DNA of 64,000 nt from positions 124,001 to 188,000 of the forward strand of contig NZ_JAHLME010000006.1 of the NCBI RefSeq assembly GCF_018919395.1, read 5' to 3'. This DNA comes from Geomonas azotofigens (lineage in GTDB: Bacteria; Desulfobacterota; Desulfuromonadia; Geobacterales; Geobacteraceae). Every line of letters begins with the position of its first letter. Position 1 is the first letter of the stretch. This document shows, piece after piece, positions 46,941 through 56,845 of this stretch. A program made the position numbers and the translations under genes. The notes below the pieces were generated by a model, which ran no database searches, had not been told where the DNA came from, and saw nothing but the letters and a program-made list of their open reading frames with translations.

Positions 46941-47832
46941 AACTCGCAAGTTCCGTGAGCAGCATGAGCCGATGACTCCTGGTGCTGCCGGGGGCGATGA
47001 CGCGCTCCCCGAGCTTCAGACCGACCGGCCGTCCCCCCTTGACCAGCCGGTTCACCAGGAACGTGCAGAAGGAAAGACGCTGTTCCAGGTCTCGCCCCGG
47101 GAGCAGGTCCAGGTCGAGCAGCAGCGGTTCGGCCGCGCTCGCCGACAACTCCTTCACCTTGAGCTCCTCGTGCTTGGCTGAGAGGCGCCAGTGGATCAAC
47201 TTGAGAGGCTCGCCCCCCCGGTAATCGGAGATCTTGGCCAACTCGCCATCGTAACCGGCGGCAGCGACGGCAGTCGCCTCACCCGCATCGGGCTTTCCGC
47301 CCGGCGCCGGCACCGGCAGCGGGCGCGGTGCAGGGAAGACGGTGCATGCCTGGTGCACCGGCAGCGAGGCGGCCCGGATGAAGAAGTTGACGGGAAAGGG
47401 AGAACTGATCGAGGCGTCGGGAAGCTGCAGGGGACCGCGCGCCGCAAAGGAAACCAGGAGCGATCCCGTCTGCGGCCGTTTCCTGTCGACCAGGAGAAAC
47501 GAGGTGGTGCCCCCCGCGACGGAGACCCGGATCAGGAAGGACGGCAGGTACCTCTTGCGGTTGTGCAGCTTCACGGAAAGGAAGGTATCGGTGCCGGCAT
47601 AAACCTCGTCGGGCAGATGCACGCTGAGGGCGATCCCGCGGATGTTCAGCCACCCCAGCACACCGGTGGTGGCCATGAAAGCGAGCATGGCGGCAACGAT
47701 GAGAAAGAGGAGGTTGTTGCCGGTATTGACCGCGGATACGCCCAGCAGCAGGGTGAAGGCGACGTACAGCCCGCCCCCCTTGGTGAGCTTTATGTGAGCG
47801 GGAGAGGGATCTCCTTTAAGATCGCGTTTAAT
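46927..47832 (-). CDS. DUF58 protein with probable non-standard start codon
   Basis: About 301 residues. The conserved N-terminus (KLTKGGGLYVAFTLLLGVSA, then NTGNNLLFLIVAAM) lies upstream of the first ATG (47688) in the same frame, but no ATG, GTG or TTG is available there. An ATT at 47832, with AAGGAG five bases upstream inside the moxR end, is the best candidate start and gives a 43-base overlap with moxR. The C-terminal half carries the family DYRGGEPLKLIHWRLSAKHE motif. DUF58 proteins have a von Willebrand A-like fold and work with MoxR ATPases. The gene is certain, the start is not. Confidence 0.85.
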   Translation of the reverse strand: MKRDLKGDPSPAHIKLTKGGGLYVAFTLLLGVSAVNTGNNLLFLIVAAMLAFMATTGVLGWLNIRGIALSVHLPDEVYAGTDTFLSVKLHNRKRYLPSFLIRVSVAGGTTSFLLVDRKRPQTGSLLVSFAARGPLQLPDASISSPFPVNFFIRAASLPVHQACTVFPAPRPLPVPAPGGKPDAGEATAVAAAGYDGELAKISDYRGGEPLKLIHWRLSAKHEELKVKELSASAAEPLLLDLDLLPGRDLEQRLSFCTFLVNRLVKGGRPVGLKLGERVIAPGSTRSHRLMLLTELASYGKN

Positions 47833-48731
47833 ACGTGCTCCTTGTCCACCCCCTCGTGCTCGGGGCGGAAGATGAGGCGGTGCGGACAGACGGCATGGAC
47901 CACGTCCCTGACGTCCTCGGGCGCCACGAAGTCGCGGCCGTGCAGGAAGGCGGCCGCCTTGGCGGCGTCGACCAGGCCGATGCCGCCGCGGGTCGAGAGG
48001 CCGGCCTGGATCAGCGGGTGGTTCCGGGTCGCCCTGATGATGGCGTAGACGTAGTCGGTCACCTTCTCGCCGACATAAACCGCCTTAACCGAGGCGATGG
48101 CCGTGACCAGGTCATCGATACGCACCAGCGCCGGGATGTGCATGATCTCGTCCCTGATGCTCCCCTGCCTCAGGATCCCCTTCTCGATCTCCTCGGGGGG
48201 ATAGCCGATGCCGGTGCGGATCAGGAAGCGGTCCATCTGCGACTCCGGTAAGGGATAGGTCCCCACCTGTTCCACCGGGTTCTGCGTCGCCAGCACCAGG
48301 AACGGCTCGGGGAGCCGATAGGTGACCCCCTCGACGGTGACGCGCCGCTCCTCCATGGCCTCCAGGAGCGCGCTCTGGGTCTTGGGCATGGCGCGGTTGA
48401 TCTCGTCGATGAGGACGATGTTGTTGAAAATCGGCCCCTTGATGAAGTTGAAGCGCCCTTCGGTCCGGTCGAAGACGGAGAGGCCGGTGATGTCGGAGGG
48501 GAGCAGGTCGCTGGTGCACTGGACCCGGCCGAAGGAGAGCCCCAGGGCGCTGGCGAAGGCGAGGGCCATGGTGGTCTTGCCCAGTCCGGGGATGTCCTCC
48601 AGGAGGATGTGACCACCGGTCAAAAGGGACATAAGGCTCAGGCGCAGGGCTCTCACCTTCCCCTTCAGGTGCTGGCTGGAGAGCTCCTCCAGCACCGCGT
48701 TCATCTCGTCTACCTTGGCTAGTTTCTGCAC
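47790..48731 (-). CDS. MoxR-family AAA+ ATPase
   Basis: 313-residue chaperone-like ATPase. Walker A is IPGLGKTT, Walker B VLIDEINRAMPKTQSAL, with sensor 1 LATQNPVEQVGTYPLPE and LSTRGGIGLVDAAKA. It probably remodels or activates the DUF58 partner encoded next. The GTG at 48731 has GGGAGG eight bases upstream and is preferred over a GTG 11 codons earlier. First gene of the moxR-DUF58-transglutaminase operon. Confidence 0.92.
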   Translation of the reverse strand: MQKLAKVDEMNAVLEELSSQHLKGKVRALRLSLMSLLTGGHILLEDIPGLGKTTMALAFASALGLSFGRVQCTSDLLPSDITGLSVFDRTEGRFNFIKGPIFNNIVLIDEINRAMPKTQSALLEAMEERRVTVEGVTYRLPEPFLVLATQNPVEQVGTYPLPESQMDRFLIRTGIGYPPEEIEKGILRQGSIRDEIMHIPALVRIDDLVTAIASVKAVYVGEKVTDYVYAIIRATRNHPLIQAGLSTRGGIGLVDAAKAAAFLHGRDFVAPEDVRDVVHAVCPHRLIFRPEHEGVDKEHVLNAILKEIPLPLT

Positions 48732-48784
48732 GTGGAAAACCTCCCGGGGTGAAGCCACAGCCACTCATTATAACGGCCGTCCCA

Positions 48785-48818
48785 CGAAAAGGAAAGGGCG
48801 CCCGGAATGGACGCCCTT
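48785..48818 (-). terminator. Intrinsic terminator after queDE
   Basis: On the minus strand AAGGGCG and CGCCCTT form a seven-base stem followed by TCCTTTTC. Confidence 0.65.
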
Positions 48819-48862
48819 CGCTGCCATCTGTCTGCTCTATACCCCTCTCTCTTGCAGGAGCT

Positions 48863-48893
48863 GATCGTACCCTCTCCCGAAGGGAGAGGGAGG
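48863..48893. repeat. CCCTCTCCC-type extragenic palindrome
   Basis: CCCTCTCCC-GAA-GGGAGAGGG forms a perfect nine-base stem in the queE tail. Confidence 0.65.
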
Positions 48894-48913
48894 TGGACAG
48901 ACGACGCCCTCTT

Positions 48914-49666
48914 TTACAGCTGCCCCATGAACTTGTGGGTCTGCGGGATGACCCGCACCTCCCGAAGCGAGGAACAGAGTTCCTGGAGCTCGAGGGTGCG
49001 CAGGGCGTCGATGCCGATACCGCCGTCGTCGCGGGTCACCGGCTGCAGGATGAGCGGGATGGCCGGGTCCACCGAGGCGATCATGGCGCAGGAGCGCTGG
49101 ATCTCCCAGTCCTCGGTCTCCTGCCCCACCACGATCTTCACGAAGACCTCCTTCATGGCGGCCAGTTCCAGGAAGGCATGGTGCTGGTCCCACAGTTCCG
49201 GGCAGCCGGTGGAAGAGGGAAGCTTGATGTCCATGCCGATGCTGTTCAGGTGCGGGATGAGCGGCGCCAGCGCCTCGGGAAGCGTGCCGTTGGTCTCCAG
49301 GTAAATGGGGAGGAGCTTCTTCAGCACCGGCAGCCACTCTTCGAGCAGCGTGCCGAAGAGGAGCGGCTCCCCACCGGTGATGCTGATGGAATGGTGGATG
49401 CCGGGCCACGCAGCGGTCCAGCTCTCGATCAGCGTCGCCACGCGCTCCAGCGGCACAGGGTTCGGCACCTTGAAGAAGTCGCGCCGGCCGGGGGTCAGCT
49501 CCAGCAGGCAGTCGTCGGGAACCGCGCTCATGCCGGGGGTATCGCAGAACTTGCAGCTCAGGTTGCACCCGGAGAAGCGCAGGAACACCTGGCGCAGCCC
49601 GACCAGCACCCCCTCCCCCTGGATGGAGGAGAAACATTCGACCAGGGGCGCCTGCAGTTTACTCAT
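48914..49666 (-). CDS. queE: 7-carboxy-7-deazaguanine synthase
   Basis: 250-residue radical SAM enzyme turning 6-carboxytetrahydropterin into 7-carboxy-7-deazaguanine on the queuosine path. The SSIQGEGVLVG start and the cluster motif CNLSCKFC (Cys34, 38, 41) are clear, followed by SITGGEPLL and LETNGTL. It keeps the C-x3-C-x2-C spacing. It overlaps the queD stop by eight bases, so the two are coupled. Confidence 0.95.
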   Translation of the reverse strand: MSKLQAPLVECFSSIQGEGVLVGLRQVFLRFSGCNLSCKFCDTPGMSAVPDDCLLELTPGRRDFFKVPNPVPLERVATLIESWTAAWPGIHHSISITGGEPLLFGTLLEEWLPVLKKLLPIYLETNGTLPEALAPLIPHLNSIGMDIKLPSSTGCPELWDQHHAFLELAAMKEVFVKIVVGQETEDWEIQRSCAMIASVDPAIPLILQPVTRDDGGIGIDALRTLELQELCSSLREVRVIPQTHKFMGQL

Positions 49667-50027
49667 AGTAGCTCGCCGCCGCGAAATCCGATTCCCAGAC
49701 CGTGACCATCTCCACCTTGACCTTGTCCGAGCCGAAGATCTTGGTCAGCTCATGGTACAGGTACCGGGCGATGTTTTCCGATGACGGGGAAACCTCCGCA
49801 AACGGTGCCAGTTCGTTCAAATACTTGTGGTCCAGCGTCTTCAAAAGATCGTTGGTCTCCCGCTTGAGGATCTTGAAGTCGATCCCTAGCCCCGCCTTGT
49901 CCAGTTCGTTGGTGGTGATGGAGACCTCGACTTTCCAGTTGTGGCCGTGCAGGTTTTCGCAGTCGCCCTGGTAGTTGATCAGATTGTGGGCCGCGGCAAA
50001 CGCAGTGTGAATGGTGAGACGAAACAT
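49659..50027 (-). CDS. queD: 6-carboxy-5,6,7,8-tetrahydropterin synthase
   Basis: 122-residue QueD, making carboxytetrahydropterin from dihydroneopterin triphosphate. Zinc ligands are His in AFAAAHNL and HGHNW; the catalytic HKYLNEL and the final VWESDFAAASYYE are also seen. The start at 50027 has GGGAGGG upstream. It supplies the substrate of QueE encoded next. QueC and QueF are not in the window. Confidence 0.95.
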   Translation of the reverse strand: MFRLTIHTAFAAAHNLINYQGDCENLHGHNWKVEVSITTNELDKAGLGIDFKILKRETNDLLKTLDHKYLNELAPFAEVSPSSENIARYLYHELTKIFGSDKVKVEMVTVWESDFAAASYYE

Positions 50028-50135
50028 GCCACCCTCCCTTTTCATTATTTTGAGTCCGGTCAATATATCATGAATGTGCAGGAAAAAAACAGCAGAACCA
50101 AACGGGAGATGAGGCCCGACCGCAACCGGCGTGGC

Positions 50136-50489
50136 CTAGATGTTGATGCTCTCTCCCGGTGCGAGGACCGGCGCGGGGGGGGAGGTGATCCAGGTGTAGG
50201 TGAGCACGAAGAAGAGGACGACCAGCGAGAACAGCAGCAGGATGGTGGGGAAAAGGCGCACGGGCGGCTCCCCTTGCCCGTTTTGCAGGAGCCCGAAGGC
50301 GGCCACCAGCACCCCGAAGCCCCCCAGCATCCCGGCCAGGAAGAAGCCCAGGAAGGTAAGGCGCGCCTCGCCCGCGAGGCCGAGCATCAGGAGGGTCGAG
50401 ATCTCGCCATGGAAGAAGGTGGCGACGATCAGGGCGATGATGCCGGCGCAGATGGATCTGATGCCGCGACGCACGGTGGATTTACGCAT
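50136..50489 (-). CDS. Predicted membrane protein of unknown function, 117 residues
   Basis: Three hydrophobic segments (about residues 12-36, 44-68 and 80-98) with a basic N-terminus (MRKSTVRRGIR) and a Pro-rich external tail (ITSPPAPVLAPGESINI). No family recognised. The start at 50489 has GAGG upstream. It follows the tsaC-like gene on the same strand by 27 bp, so they may be co-transcribed. Confidence 0.7.
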   Translation of the reverse strand: MRKSTVRRGIRSICAGIIALIVATFFHGEISTLLMLGLAGEARLTFLGFFLAGMLGGFGVLVAAFGLLQNGQGEPPVRLFPTILLLFSLVVLFFVLTYTWITSPPAPVLAPGESINI

Positions 50490-50516
50490 GGCTGAAAACC
50501 TCGGACCGCAACGGCC

Positions 50517-51125
50517 CTATTCGCACCAACTCACGTCCCCGACACCCTTTCTGAGTATCTCGGGGCGGTCGCCGATCAGGCTGACCACGGAGCTGACGTC
50601 GGCGGAAAGATCGCCGCCGTCCACCACCAGGTCCAGTTGCTTGCCCAGTTCGTGCTCCACCGCCCAGGGGTTGCCGATGGGGTCTTCCCCGGAGAGGTTG
50701 GCGCTGGTGGTGACGATGGGAGCACCGAGCTCCTTCACGATGGCGAGGCAGATCTTGTTGTCGGGAATGCGGATGCCGACCGTTTTCTGCTTGGTCTGCA
50801 AGAGGTCCGGGACCACGGTGGCCGCCTCCAGGACGAAGGTGTACGCTCCCGGGAGCAGGCGGCGCAGCAGCTTGAAGGCGTAGTTGGACACCCGCGCGTA
50901 GCGGGCGATCTCGGACATGTCGGTGCAGATGAAGGAAAACGGCTTCTTCCGGTCACGCTGCTTGATCTGGTAGATCCGCTCGATCCCCTTCTTGCTGAAG
51001 ATGGAGCAGCCGATGCCGTAAGTGGTGTCGGTGGGATAGGCCACGACGCCGCCGTTTTTAAGGACCTCGACCACCTTGGCGATCAGGCGCGGTTGCGGAT
51101 TGTCGGGATTGATTTCAAGCAGCAT
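50517..51125 (-). CDS. L-threonylcarbamoyladenylate synthase family protein (Sua5/YciO/YrdC)
   Basis: 202-residue YrdC-fold protein. KNGGVVAYPTDTTYGIGCS, KQRDRKKPFSFIC, the PGAYTFVLEA loop and TTSANLSGEDP are all present. It probably makes threonylcarbamoyl-AMP for tRNA t6A, though YciO relatives of the same size can differ in activity. It begins two bases after the aminopeptidase stop, without a strong ribosome site, which suggests coupled translation. Confidence 0.9.
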   Translation of the reverse strand: MLLEINPDNPQPRLIAKVVEVLKNGGVVAYPTDTTYGIGCSIFSKKGIERIYQIKQRDRKKPFSFICTDMSEIARYARVSNYAFKLLRRLLPGAYTFVLEAATVVPDLLQTKQKTVGIRIPDNKICLAIVKELGAPIVTTSANLSGEDPIGNPWAVEHELGKQLDLVVDGGDLSADVSSVVSLIGDRPEILRKGVGDVSWCE

Positions 51126-51127
51126 GG

Positions 51128-52231
51128 CTAGTCACCGGGATTGAGCCCCAGAAGCGGCTCGTGCACGAAGCGGCCGTCCTTCTGGATCAGGATGTCGTCG
51201 AACCACAGTTCGCCGTCGCCGGCCAGGATCTTCACCATGTCCCAGTGCACGGCGGAGCGGTTGCCGTTGTCGCACTCGTCGTAGGCCTGACCGGGGGTGA
51301 AGTGGATGGAACCGAAGATCTTCTCGTCGAAGAGGATGTTGCGCATGGGCACCCGGATCTTGGGGTTCACGCCGATGGCGAACTCGCCCACGTAGCGCGC
51401 CCCCTCGTCGGTGTCCAGGATGCGGTTCAGCTCCGCGTCCATGCCCGGCGCGGTGGCCTTGACGATGCGCCCGTTCTCGAACTCCAGGCGGATGTTGTTG
51501 AATTCCTTACCCTGGTACACGGTCGGGCAGTTGTAGGTGATGTACCCTTGCACCGAGTCCCGCACCGGAGCGGTGAAGACCTCGCCGTCGGGGATGTTCA
51601 GGCGCCCGTCGCACTTGATGCCGGGGAGCCCCTTGATGCTGAAGGTGAGGTCCGTGTCGGAGGCCTTGATGCGCACCCGGTCGGCGGCGTCGACGCAGGC
51701 CTTGAGCGCGTCCTGTTTCTTCGACTCCTCCTCCCAGTCCATGCAGCAGGCGGCGAAGAGGTAGTCCTCGTACTCGTCAAGGCTCATGCGCGCTTCCTGC
51801 GCGGCGCCGTGGGTCGGGTAGCGGGTCACCACCCAGCGGGTCCCCTTGACGCGCTGGTCGATGATGGGGCGCACCACCTTGGACCAGGCGATCATGCTCT
51901 TCTGGTTGGCCTGGGCCATCACCATGGAGTTGTCGGCGGCGGAGAGGCCGAAGTAGACGTCCACCTGCTTCATGAAATCGAGCTTGTGCTGCGGGAAGTA
52001 GGCGAGTTGATCGGCGCTGGCGAGGTTGTAGAAGTAGCGGCCGATGTCGGGGATGCTGAACTCGTACTCGACGTACTTGGCCCCCTTCTCGAGGCACAGG
52101 GCGTAGAGCTCCTTGACCAGCGGCGCCCCTTCCAGGCCGGCGCAGGAGATGAGCACCACGTCGCCCGGCTGCACGCGGGCCGAGTAGTTGACCAGGACTT
52201 CGGCGAATTGTCTGACGCGAGGATCTTTCAT
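51128..52231 (-). CDS. M29-family aminopeptidase
   Basis: 367-residue thermophilic-type metallo-aminopeptidase. It starts MKDPRVRQFAEVLVNYSARV with QPGDVVLISCAG, and its metal site region includes the conserved EFENGRIVKATA, GEFAIGVNPKIR and the final SAVHWDMVKIL. The start at 52231 has GGGGG upstream. Cytosolic peptide turnover is the likely role. It leads the aminopeptidase-tsaC-membrane protein group. Confidence 0.9.
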   Translation of the reverse strand: MKDPRVRQFAEVLVNYSARVQPGDVVLISCAGLEGAPLVKELYALCLEKGAKYVEYEFSIPDIGRYFYNLASADQLAYFPQHKLDFMKQVDVYFGLSAADNSMVMAQANQKSMIAWSKVVRPIIDQRVKGTRWVVTRYPTHGAAQEARMSLDEYEDYLFAACCMDWEEESKKQDALKACVDAADRVRIKASDTDLTFSIKGLPGIKCDGRLNIPDGEVFTAPVRDSVQGYITYNCPTVYQGKEFNNIRLEFENGRIVKATAPGMDAELNRILDTDEGARYVGEFAIGVNPKIRVPMRNILFDEKIFGSIHFTPGQAYDECDNGNRSAVHWDMVKILAGDGELWFDDILIQKDGRFVHEPLLGLNPGD

Positions 52232-52306
52232 ATGCGTGCCCCCGTAAGGTGTTTTAAGAATGGGTGACGCGGCTGTCCGGCGGAGCGCCGACAAGCAGGT
52301 TGCATT

Positions 52307-52331
52307 TGTAGGGGCGAATAATCATTCGCCC
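52307..52331. repeat. REP element, GTAGGGGCGAATAAT family, copy 4
   Basis: TGTAGGGGCGAATAATCATT followed by CGCCC. The stem matches copies 1 and 2 apart from the last base. Confidence 0.8.
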
Positions 52332-52342
52332 ATCGTCCACGC

Positions 52343-52379
52343 CCCCTCGCCCTCCGGAAGAGGGTCGGGGTGAGGGCGC
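52343..52379. repeat. CCCCTCNCCC-type extragenic palindrome
   Basis: CCCCTCGCCCTCCGGAAGAG with GGTCGGGGTGAGGGCG. It lies between REP copies 4 and 5, so three hairpins fill this 193-bp spacer. Confidence 0.6.
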
Positions 52380-52389
52380 CTTGGCGGTC

Positions 52390-52414
52390 GGGGCGAATAC
52401 TTATTCGACCCTAC
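52390..52414. repeat. REP element, GTAGGGGCGAATAAT family, copy 5 (degenerate)
   Basis: GGGGCGAATACTTATTCGAC followed by CCTACA. One stem mismatch distinguishes it from the other copies. Confidence 0.7.
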
Positions 52415-52424
52415 AGTGGACATC

Positions 52425-52864
<440 letters not shown>

Positions 52865-52865
<1 letters not shown>

Positions 52866-54121
52866 CAGACGTTGATGTCGGAGTTGGCGAAGGCAGGTGT
52901 GCCGATCCGGCCCAGCATGACCAAGGTCAGCGCATCGTTGTCCAGGATCTCGTTGGCGAGTTCCAGGATGCTCTCGGAGGTGACACGGTCGAACCCTTCC
53001 ATGATCTCGGAAAGCGGCAGCGGGGTGCCGAAGTAGATCTCGTTCTTGGCGAGGCGGGACATCCTGTTGTCGCTGGATTCAAGCGACAGAAGCAGGTTCC
53101 CCTTCAGCTGCTCGCGCGCCCCCTCGAGCTGGTCGGCGGGGACGGGCTCGTTCTTGAAGCGCCCGATCTCGCGCAGCATGATCTCGAGGAGTTCCTTGGC
53201 GTTTTCGGGGCTTGCACCCGCGTAGACCACCAGGGAGCCGGCGTCGGCATGGGATGCGATGTAGGAGTAGACCGAGTAGGCGAGACCGCTCTTCTCGCGC
53301 ACCTCCTGGAACAGGCGCGAACTCATCGAGCCCCCCAGGATGGCGTTCATGATGAAGGCGTCGTAGCGCTGCGGGTGGCTCTGCTGCACCCCCTTGAGCC
53401 CCAGGCAGACGTGGATCTGCTCCAGGTCCTTCTCGACCAGCTCGATGCGGCGCTCGTACACCGGCGGGATCGATTCGCTCCTGCCGTGTCCCGGGGCCAC
53501 GCCCTGCAGGAACTCCTCCAAAAGCGCGGTGAGTTTTTCGTGAGTGACGTTGCCGGCGGCGGTGACGATGATGTCGTCGGCGCGGTACATCTGGTCCTTG
53601 TAGGCGATTATGGCGTCGCGGGAGAGACCGGTGACGCTCTCGGCGTCCCCGAGGATGGACATCCCCAGCGGGTGCCCCTTCCAGAAGTGCTGGTGGAACA
53701 GGTCGTGGATCAGGTCGTCCGGGGTGTCCTCCATCATGTTGATCTCCTGGAGCACCACGCGGCGTTCCTTTTCGATCTCTTCGCTGTCGAAGGTGGAATG
53801 GAGGAAGATGTCGGTCAGAAGGTCGACCGCCCGGGGGAGGAACTTGTCCAGCACCTTGGCGTAGTAGCAGACGTACTCGCGGCTGGTGAAGGCGTTCAGA
53901 ACGCCGCCCACGGAATCGATTTCGCGGGCGATATCCAATGAAGAGCGGCGCTGCGTGCCTTTAAAGAGGAGGTGTTCGATGAAATGGGCGACGCCGTTCG
54001 ACTCCCGCCGTTCATGGCGGGAGCCGTTGGCGACCCAAATTCCGATGGAAACCGAGCTGGCATACGGTATCCGCTCGGTGATGACGCGGATACCGTTATT
54101 TAGGGTGGTCTTTTTAATCAT
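52865..54121 (-). CDS. M16-family zinc peptidase
   Basis: 418-residue processing-peptidase-like protein. The inverted zinc motif is [10 protein letters not shown] (HxxEH) with the downstream Glu in the [16 protein letters not shown] stretch; the C-terminal half has the R/Y pair region [21 protein letters not shown] single M16 chain of this size forms dimers. Genes of this type follow pnp in many bacteria; the substrate is unknown. Start at 54121, 53 bp after pnp. Confidence 0.93.
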
Positions 54122-54174
54122 GGCTAGAACTATACCGGGAAACCCATGAATTGCCAGTTTTCACATGAGAGAAA

Positions 54175-56265
54175 TTATTCGGTGAAGGTCTGGCCCAGGG
54201 CCTCTTTGCGGGACAGCTTGATCTTGCCCTGCTTGTCGATGCCGATGCACTTCACCAGGACCTTGTCCCCTTCCTTGAGGATGTCGCTCACGTTCTTCAC
54301 GCGCTCGGTGTCGAGCTCGGAAACGTGCACCAAGCCGTCGGTGCCCGGGAAGATCTCGACGAACGCGCCGAATTCCATGATCTTCTTGACGGTGCCCATG
54401 TAGAGCTTGCCTTCCTCGGCCTCGGCGGTGAGGTTGCGGATCATCTTGATGGCGAGGTCGCAGGCTTCCTTGTTGTTGGAAGCGATGTTGATCTTGCCGG
54501 TGTCCTCGATGTCGATGGCGACGCCGGTTGCCTCGGTGACGCTCCTGATGTTCTTGCCGCCGGAACCGATGACGTCGCGGATCTTGTCGACCTTGACCCA
54601 GATGGTGGTGATGCGCGGTGCGAAGGAGGAGAGGTCGCCGCGCGGGGTGGCGAGGGTTTTTGCCATCTCGCCCAGGATGTGGACGCGGCCCGCCTTGGCC
54701 TGCGCCAGGGCGGCAGCCATGATCTCGCGGGTCACGCCGCCGATCTTGATATCCATCTGGAGCGCGGTGACGCCTTCGGCGGTACCGGCAACCTTGAAGT
54801 CCATGTCGCCCAGGTGGTCTTCGTCGCCGAGGATGTCGGAGAGGATGGCGTACTCGTCGCCTTCCTTGATGAGGCCCATGGCGATACCTGCGACCGGAGC
54901 CTTGATCGGGATGCCGGCGTCCATCATGGACATGGAGCCGCCGCAAACGGTGGCCATCGAGGAGGAACCGTTACTCTCGGTGATGTCGGAGACGATGCGG
55001 ATGGTGTAGGGGAAGTCGTCGTGCTTCGGCAGCACCTGCTGCAGCGCGCGCTCGGCGAGCATGCCGTGGCCGATTTCGCGGCGCCCCGGGGCGAGGCGGA
55101 AGCTGGTCTCGCCGACGGAGTACGGCGGGAAGTTGTAGTGCAGGAGGAACTTCTTCCTGGAATCACCGTAGAGCGAGTCGATGCGCTGCTCGTCGACCGA
55201 GGTGCCCAGGGTGGCGGCCACGATGGACTGGGTTTCGCCGCGGGTGAACAGGGCGGAGCCGTGGGCGCGCGGCAGGAAGCCGACTTCGGTGGAGATGTTA
55301 CGGATGGTCTTGGTGTCGCGGCCGTCGATCCTGGAGCCGTCCTTGATGATGTGCTCGCGCACCAGGTTGTACTCGAGGTCTTCGATGAACGCCTTGACCT
55401 CTTTCTCGGAACCTTCGAACTCCTCGGCCAGCGCCGCCACGGTCTTCTCGGTGATGGCGTCGATGGCGTCGTGACGCTCGCCCTTCGCCTTGATGCGTAC
55501 CGCCGCTTTCATCTCTTCCTTGGCGAGCGCGTCGACGCGGGCCCTGAGCGCCTCGTTGGCCACCGGGGCCGGGATGTCGCGCTTGACCGGCTGCACCTTG
55601 GCGACCAGTTCTTCCTGGGCCGCCAGGATCCCCTGTACGGCTTCCTTGCCGAAGAAGATCGCTTCGAGGAGGTCATTCTCGGAGACCTCGGAGGCGCTCC
55701 CTTCAACCATCAGGATGGCGTCCTTGGAAGCGGCGATCACGATCTCCATGTCGCTCTTCTCTTCCTGCTCGGCGGTCGGGTTGGCGATGAACTGGCCGTC
55801 AACGCGGCCAACCTTCACACCCGCGATCGGGCCGGCGAAGGGAACGTCGGAAACCATGAGGGCTGCGGAAGCGCCGATCATGGCGAGGATGCCCGGATCG
55901 TGGTCCTTGTCAGCGGAGACCACGGTGGCCATGACCTGGGTGTCGTTCAGGAACCCTTCCGGGAACAGCGGACGGATCGGGCGGTCGATGAGACGGGAGG
56001 TGAGGGTTTCGTTGTCGGAGGGACGACCTTCGCGCTTGAAGAAGGAGCCGGGGATGCGGCCGCCTGCGTAGGCTTTCTCCTGGTAGTTGACGGTAAGCGG
56101 GAAGAAGCCCTGCCCTTCCTTGGCCGATTTCATGGCGACGGCGGTGACGAGCACCATGGTGTCGCCGCTTTTGATCATGACCGCGCCGCTTGCCTGCTTG
56201 GCGATCTTGCCTGTTTCGATAGTGATAGTTTTGCCACAGCACTCTGCTTGTACAGTGTGTACCAT
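54175..56265 (-). CDS. pnp: Polynucleotide phosphorylase
   Basis: 696-residue 3'-5' phosphorolytic exoribonuclease and degradosome component. Two RNase PH domains (first with [19 protein letters not shown], second with [20 protein letters not shown] and [16 protein letters not shown]), then a KH domain ([17 protein letters not shown]) and an S1 domain ([20 protein letters not shown]). The start at 56265 has GGAGG upstream. Two tandem hairpins separate it from rpsO, a layout which in E. coli permits RNase III-based autocontrol. Confidence 0.97.
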   Translation of the reverse strand: MVHTVQAECCGKTITIETGKIAKQASGAVMIKSGDTMVLVTAVAMKSAKEGQGFFPLTVNYQEKAYAGGRIPGSFFKREGRPSDNETLTSRLIDRPIRPLFPEGFLNDTQVMATVVSADKDHDPGILAMIGASAALMVSDVPFAGPIAGVKVGRVDGQFIANPTAEQEEKSDMEIVIAASKDAILMVEGSASEVSENDLLEAIFFGKEAVQGILAAQEELVAKVQPVKRDIPAPVANEALRARVDALAKEEMKAAVRIKAKGERHDAIDAITEKTVAALAEEFEGSEKEVKAFIEDLEYNLVREHIIKDGSRIDGRDTKTIRNISTEVGFLPRAHGSALFTRGETQSIVAATLGTSVDEQRIDSLYGDSRKKFLLHYNFPPYSVGETSFRLAPGRREIGHGMLAERALQQVLPKHDDFPYTIRIVSDITESNGSSSMATVCGGSMSMMDAGIPIKAPVAGIAMGLIKEGDEYAILSDILGDEDHLGDMDFKVAGTAEGVTALQMDIKIGGVTREIMAAALAQAKAGRVHILGEMAKTLATPRGDLSSFAPRITTIWVKVDKIRDVIGSGGKNIRSVTEATGVAIDIEDTGKINIASNNKEACDLAIKMIRNLTAEAEEGKLYMGTVKKIMEFGAFVEIFPGTDGLVHVSELDTERVKNVSDILKEGDKVLVKCIGIDKQGKIKLSRKEALGQTFTE

Positions 56266-56374
56266 TGTTACGGCCTCCATTTGGCTTTTGTTCCGGTTGG
56301 TGTTGGGGCCGCCGAGAAAAGCGCCATGCGGGCGTAACTGTACGCCGCAGGGCAGTTTTATCCACGCCCCCAAC

Positions 56375-56397
56375 AAGAAAAAGGGCACGAGGCCCTT
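56375..56397 (-). terminator. Hairpin in the pnp leader
   Basis: Minus-strand AAGGGC and GCCCTT with a five-base loop, followed by TTTCTTG. It lies 110 bp before the pnp start and could be a terminator or attenuator. Confidence 0.65.
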
Positions 56398-56403
56398 ACA
56401 TGA

Positions 56404-56448
56404 TGAAAAAGAGGAAAGGCAATATACCCGGGGAGGTATACTGCCTTT
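56404..56448 (-). terminator. Hairpin after rpsO
   Basis: Minus-strand AAAGGCAGTATACC and GGTATATTGCCTTT form a 14-base stem with one mismatch, followed by CCTCTTTTTC. It begins at the rpsO stop codon and is the likely rpsO terminator. Confidence 0.8.
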
Positions 56449-56450
56449 TC

Positions 56451-56717
56451 TTACCTTCTGATGCCGAGTTTAGCGATGATCGCTTTGTACCTTTCGACGT
56501 CTTTCTTCTTCAGGTAGTCAAGCAGACCCCTTCTCTGACCGACGATCTTCAGCAGACCGCGACGGCTGTGATGATCCTTCTTGTGAGTCTTGAAGTGCTC
56601 AGTCAGATAAGTGATACGCTCCGAAAGAATTGCAATCTGCACTTCCGGCGAACCCGTGTCGGAATCGTGCAGCTTATGAGCTGTGATGATTTCCTGCTTC
56701 TTTTCCGTTTGCAGCAT
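56451..56717 (-). CDS. rpsO: 30S ribosomal protein S15
   Basis: 88-residue S15, an early binder of 16S rRNA needed for platform assembly. [20 protein letters not shown] and [20 protein letters not shown] are the conserved family core. The start at 56717 has AGGGGG upstream. A 128-bp gap to truB is AT-rich and could hold a separate promoter. It is followed by a hairpin and pnp, as in most proteobacteria. Confidence 0.98.
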   Translation of the reverse strand: MLQTEKKQEIITAHKLHDSDTGSPEVQIAILSERITYLTEHFKTHKKDHHSRRGLLKIVGQRRGLLDYLKKKDVERYKAIIAKLGIRR

Positions 56718-56845
56718 GTGGTTACACCCCCTTCCGCTTCCTAGTTATTTTGCTTATTTATGCCTGCCCGCAGAGACTCACTCCACGGTTTAGATCAAGA
56801 CCTTTAACTCTTATCACAAAAGCAAGTACGTGTAAAGAAGGAATA

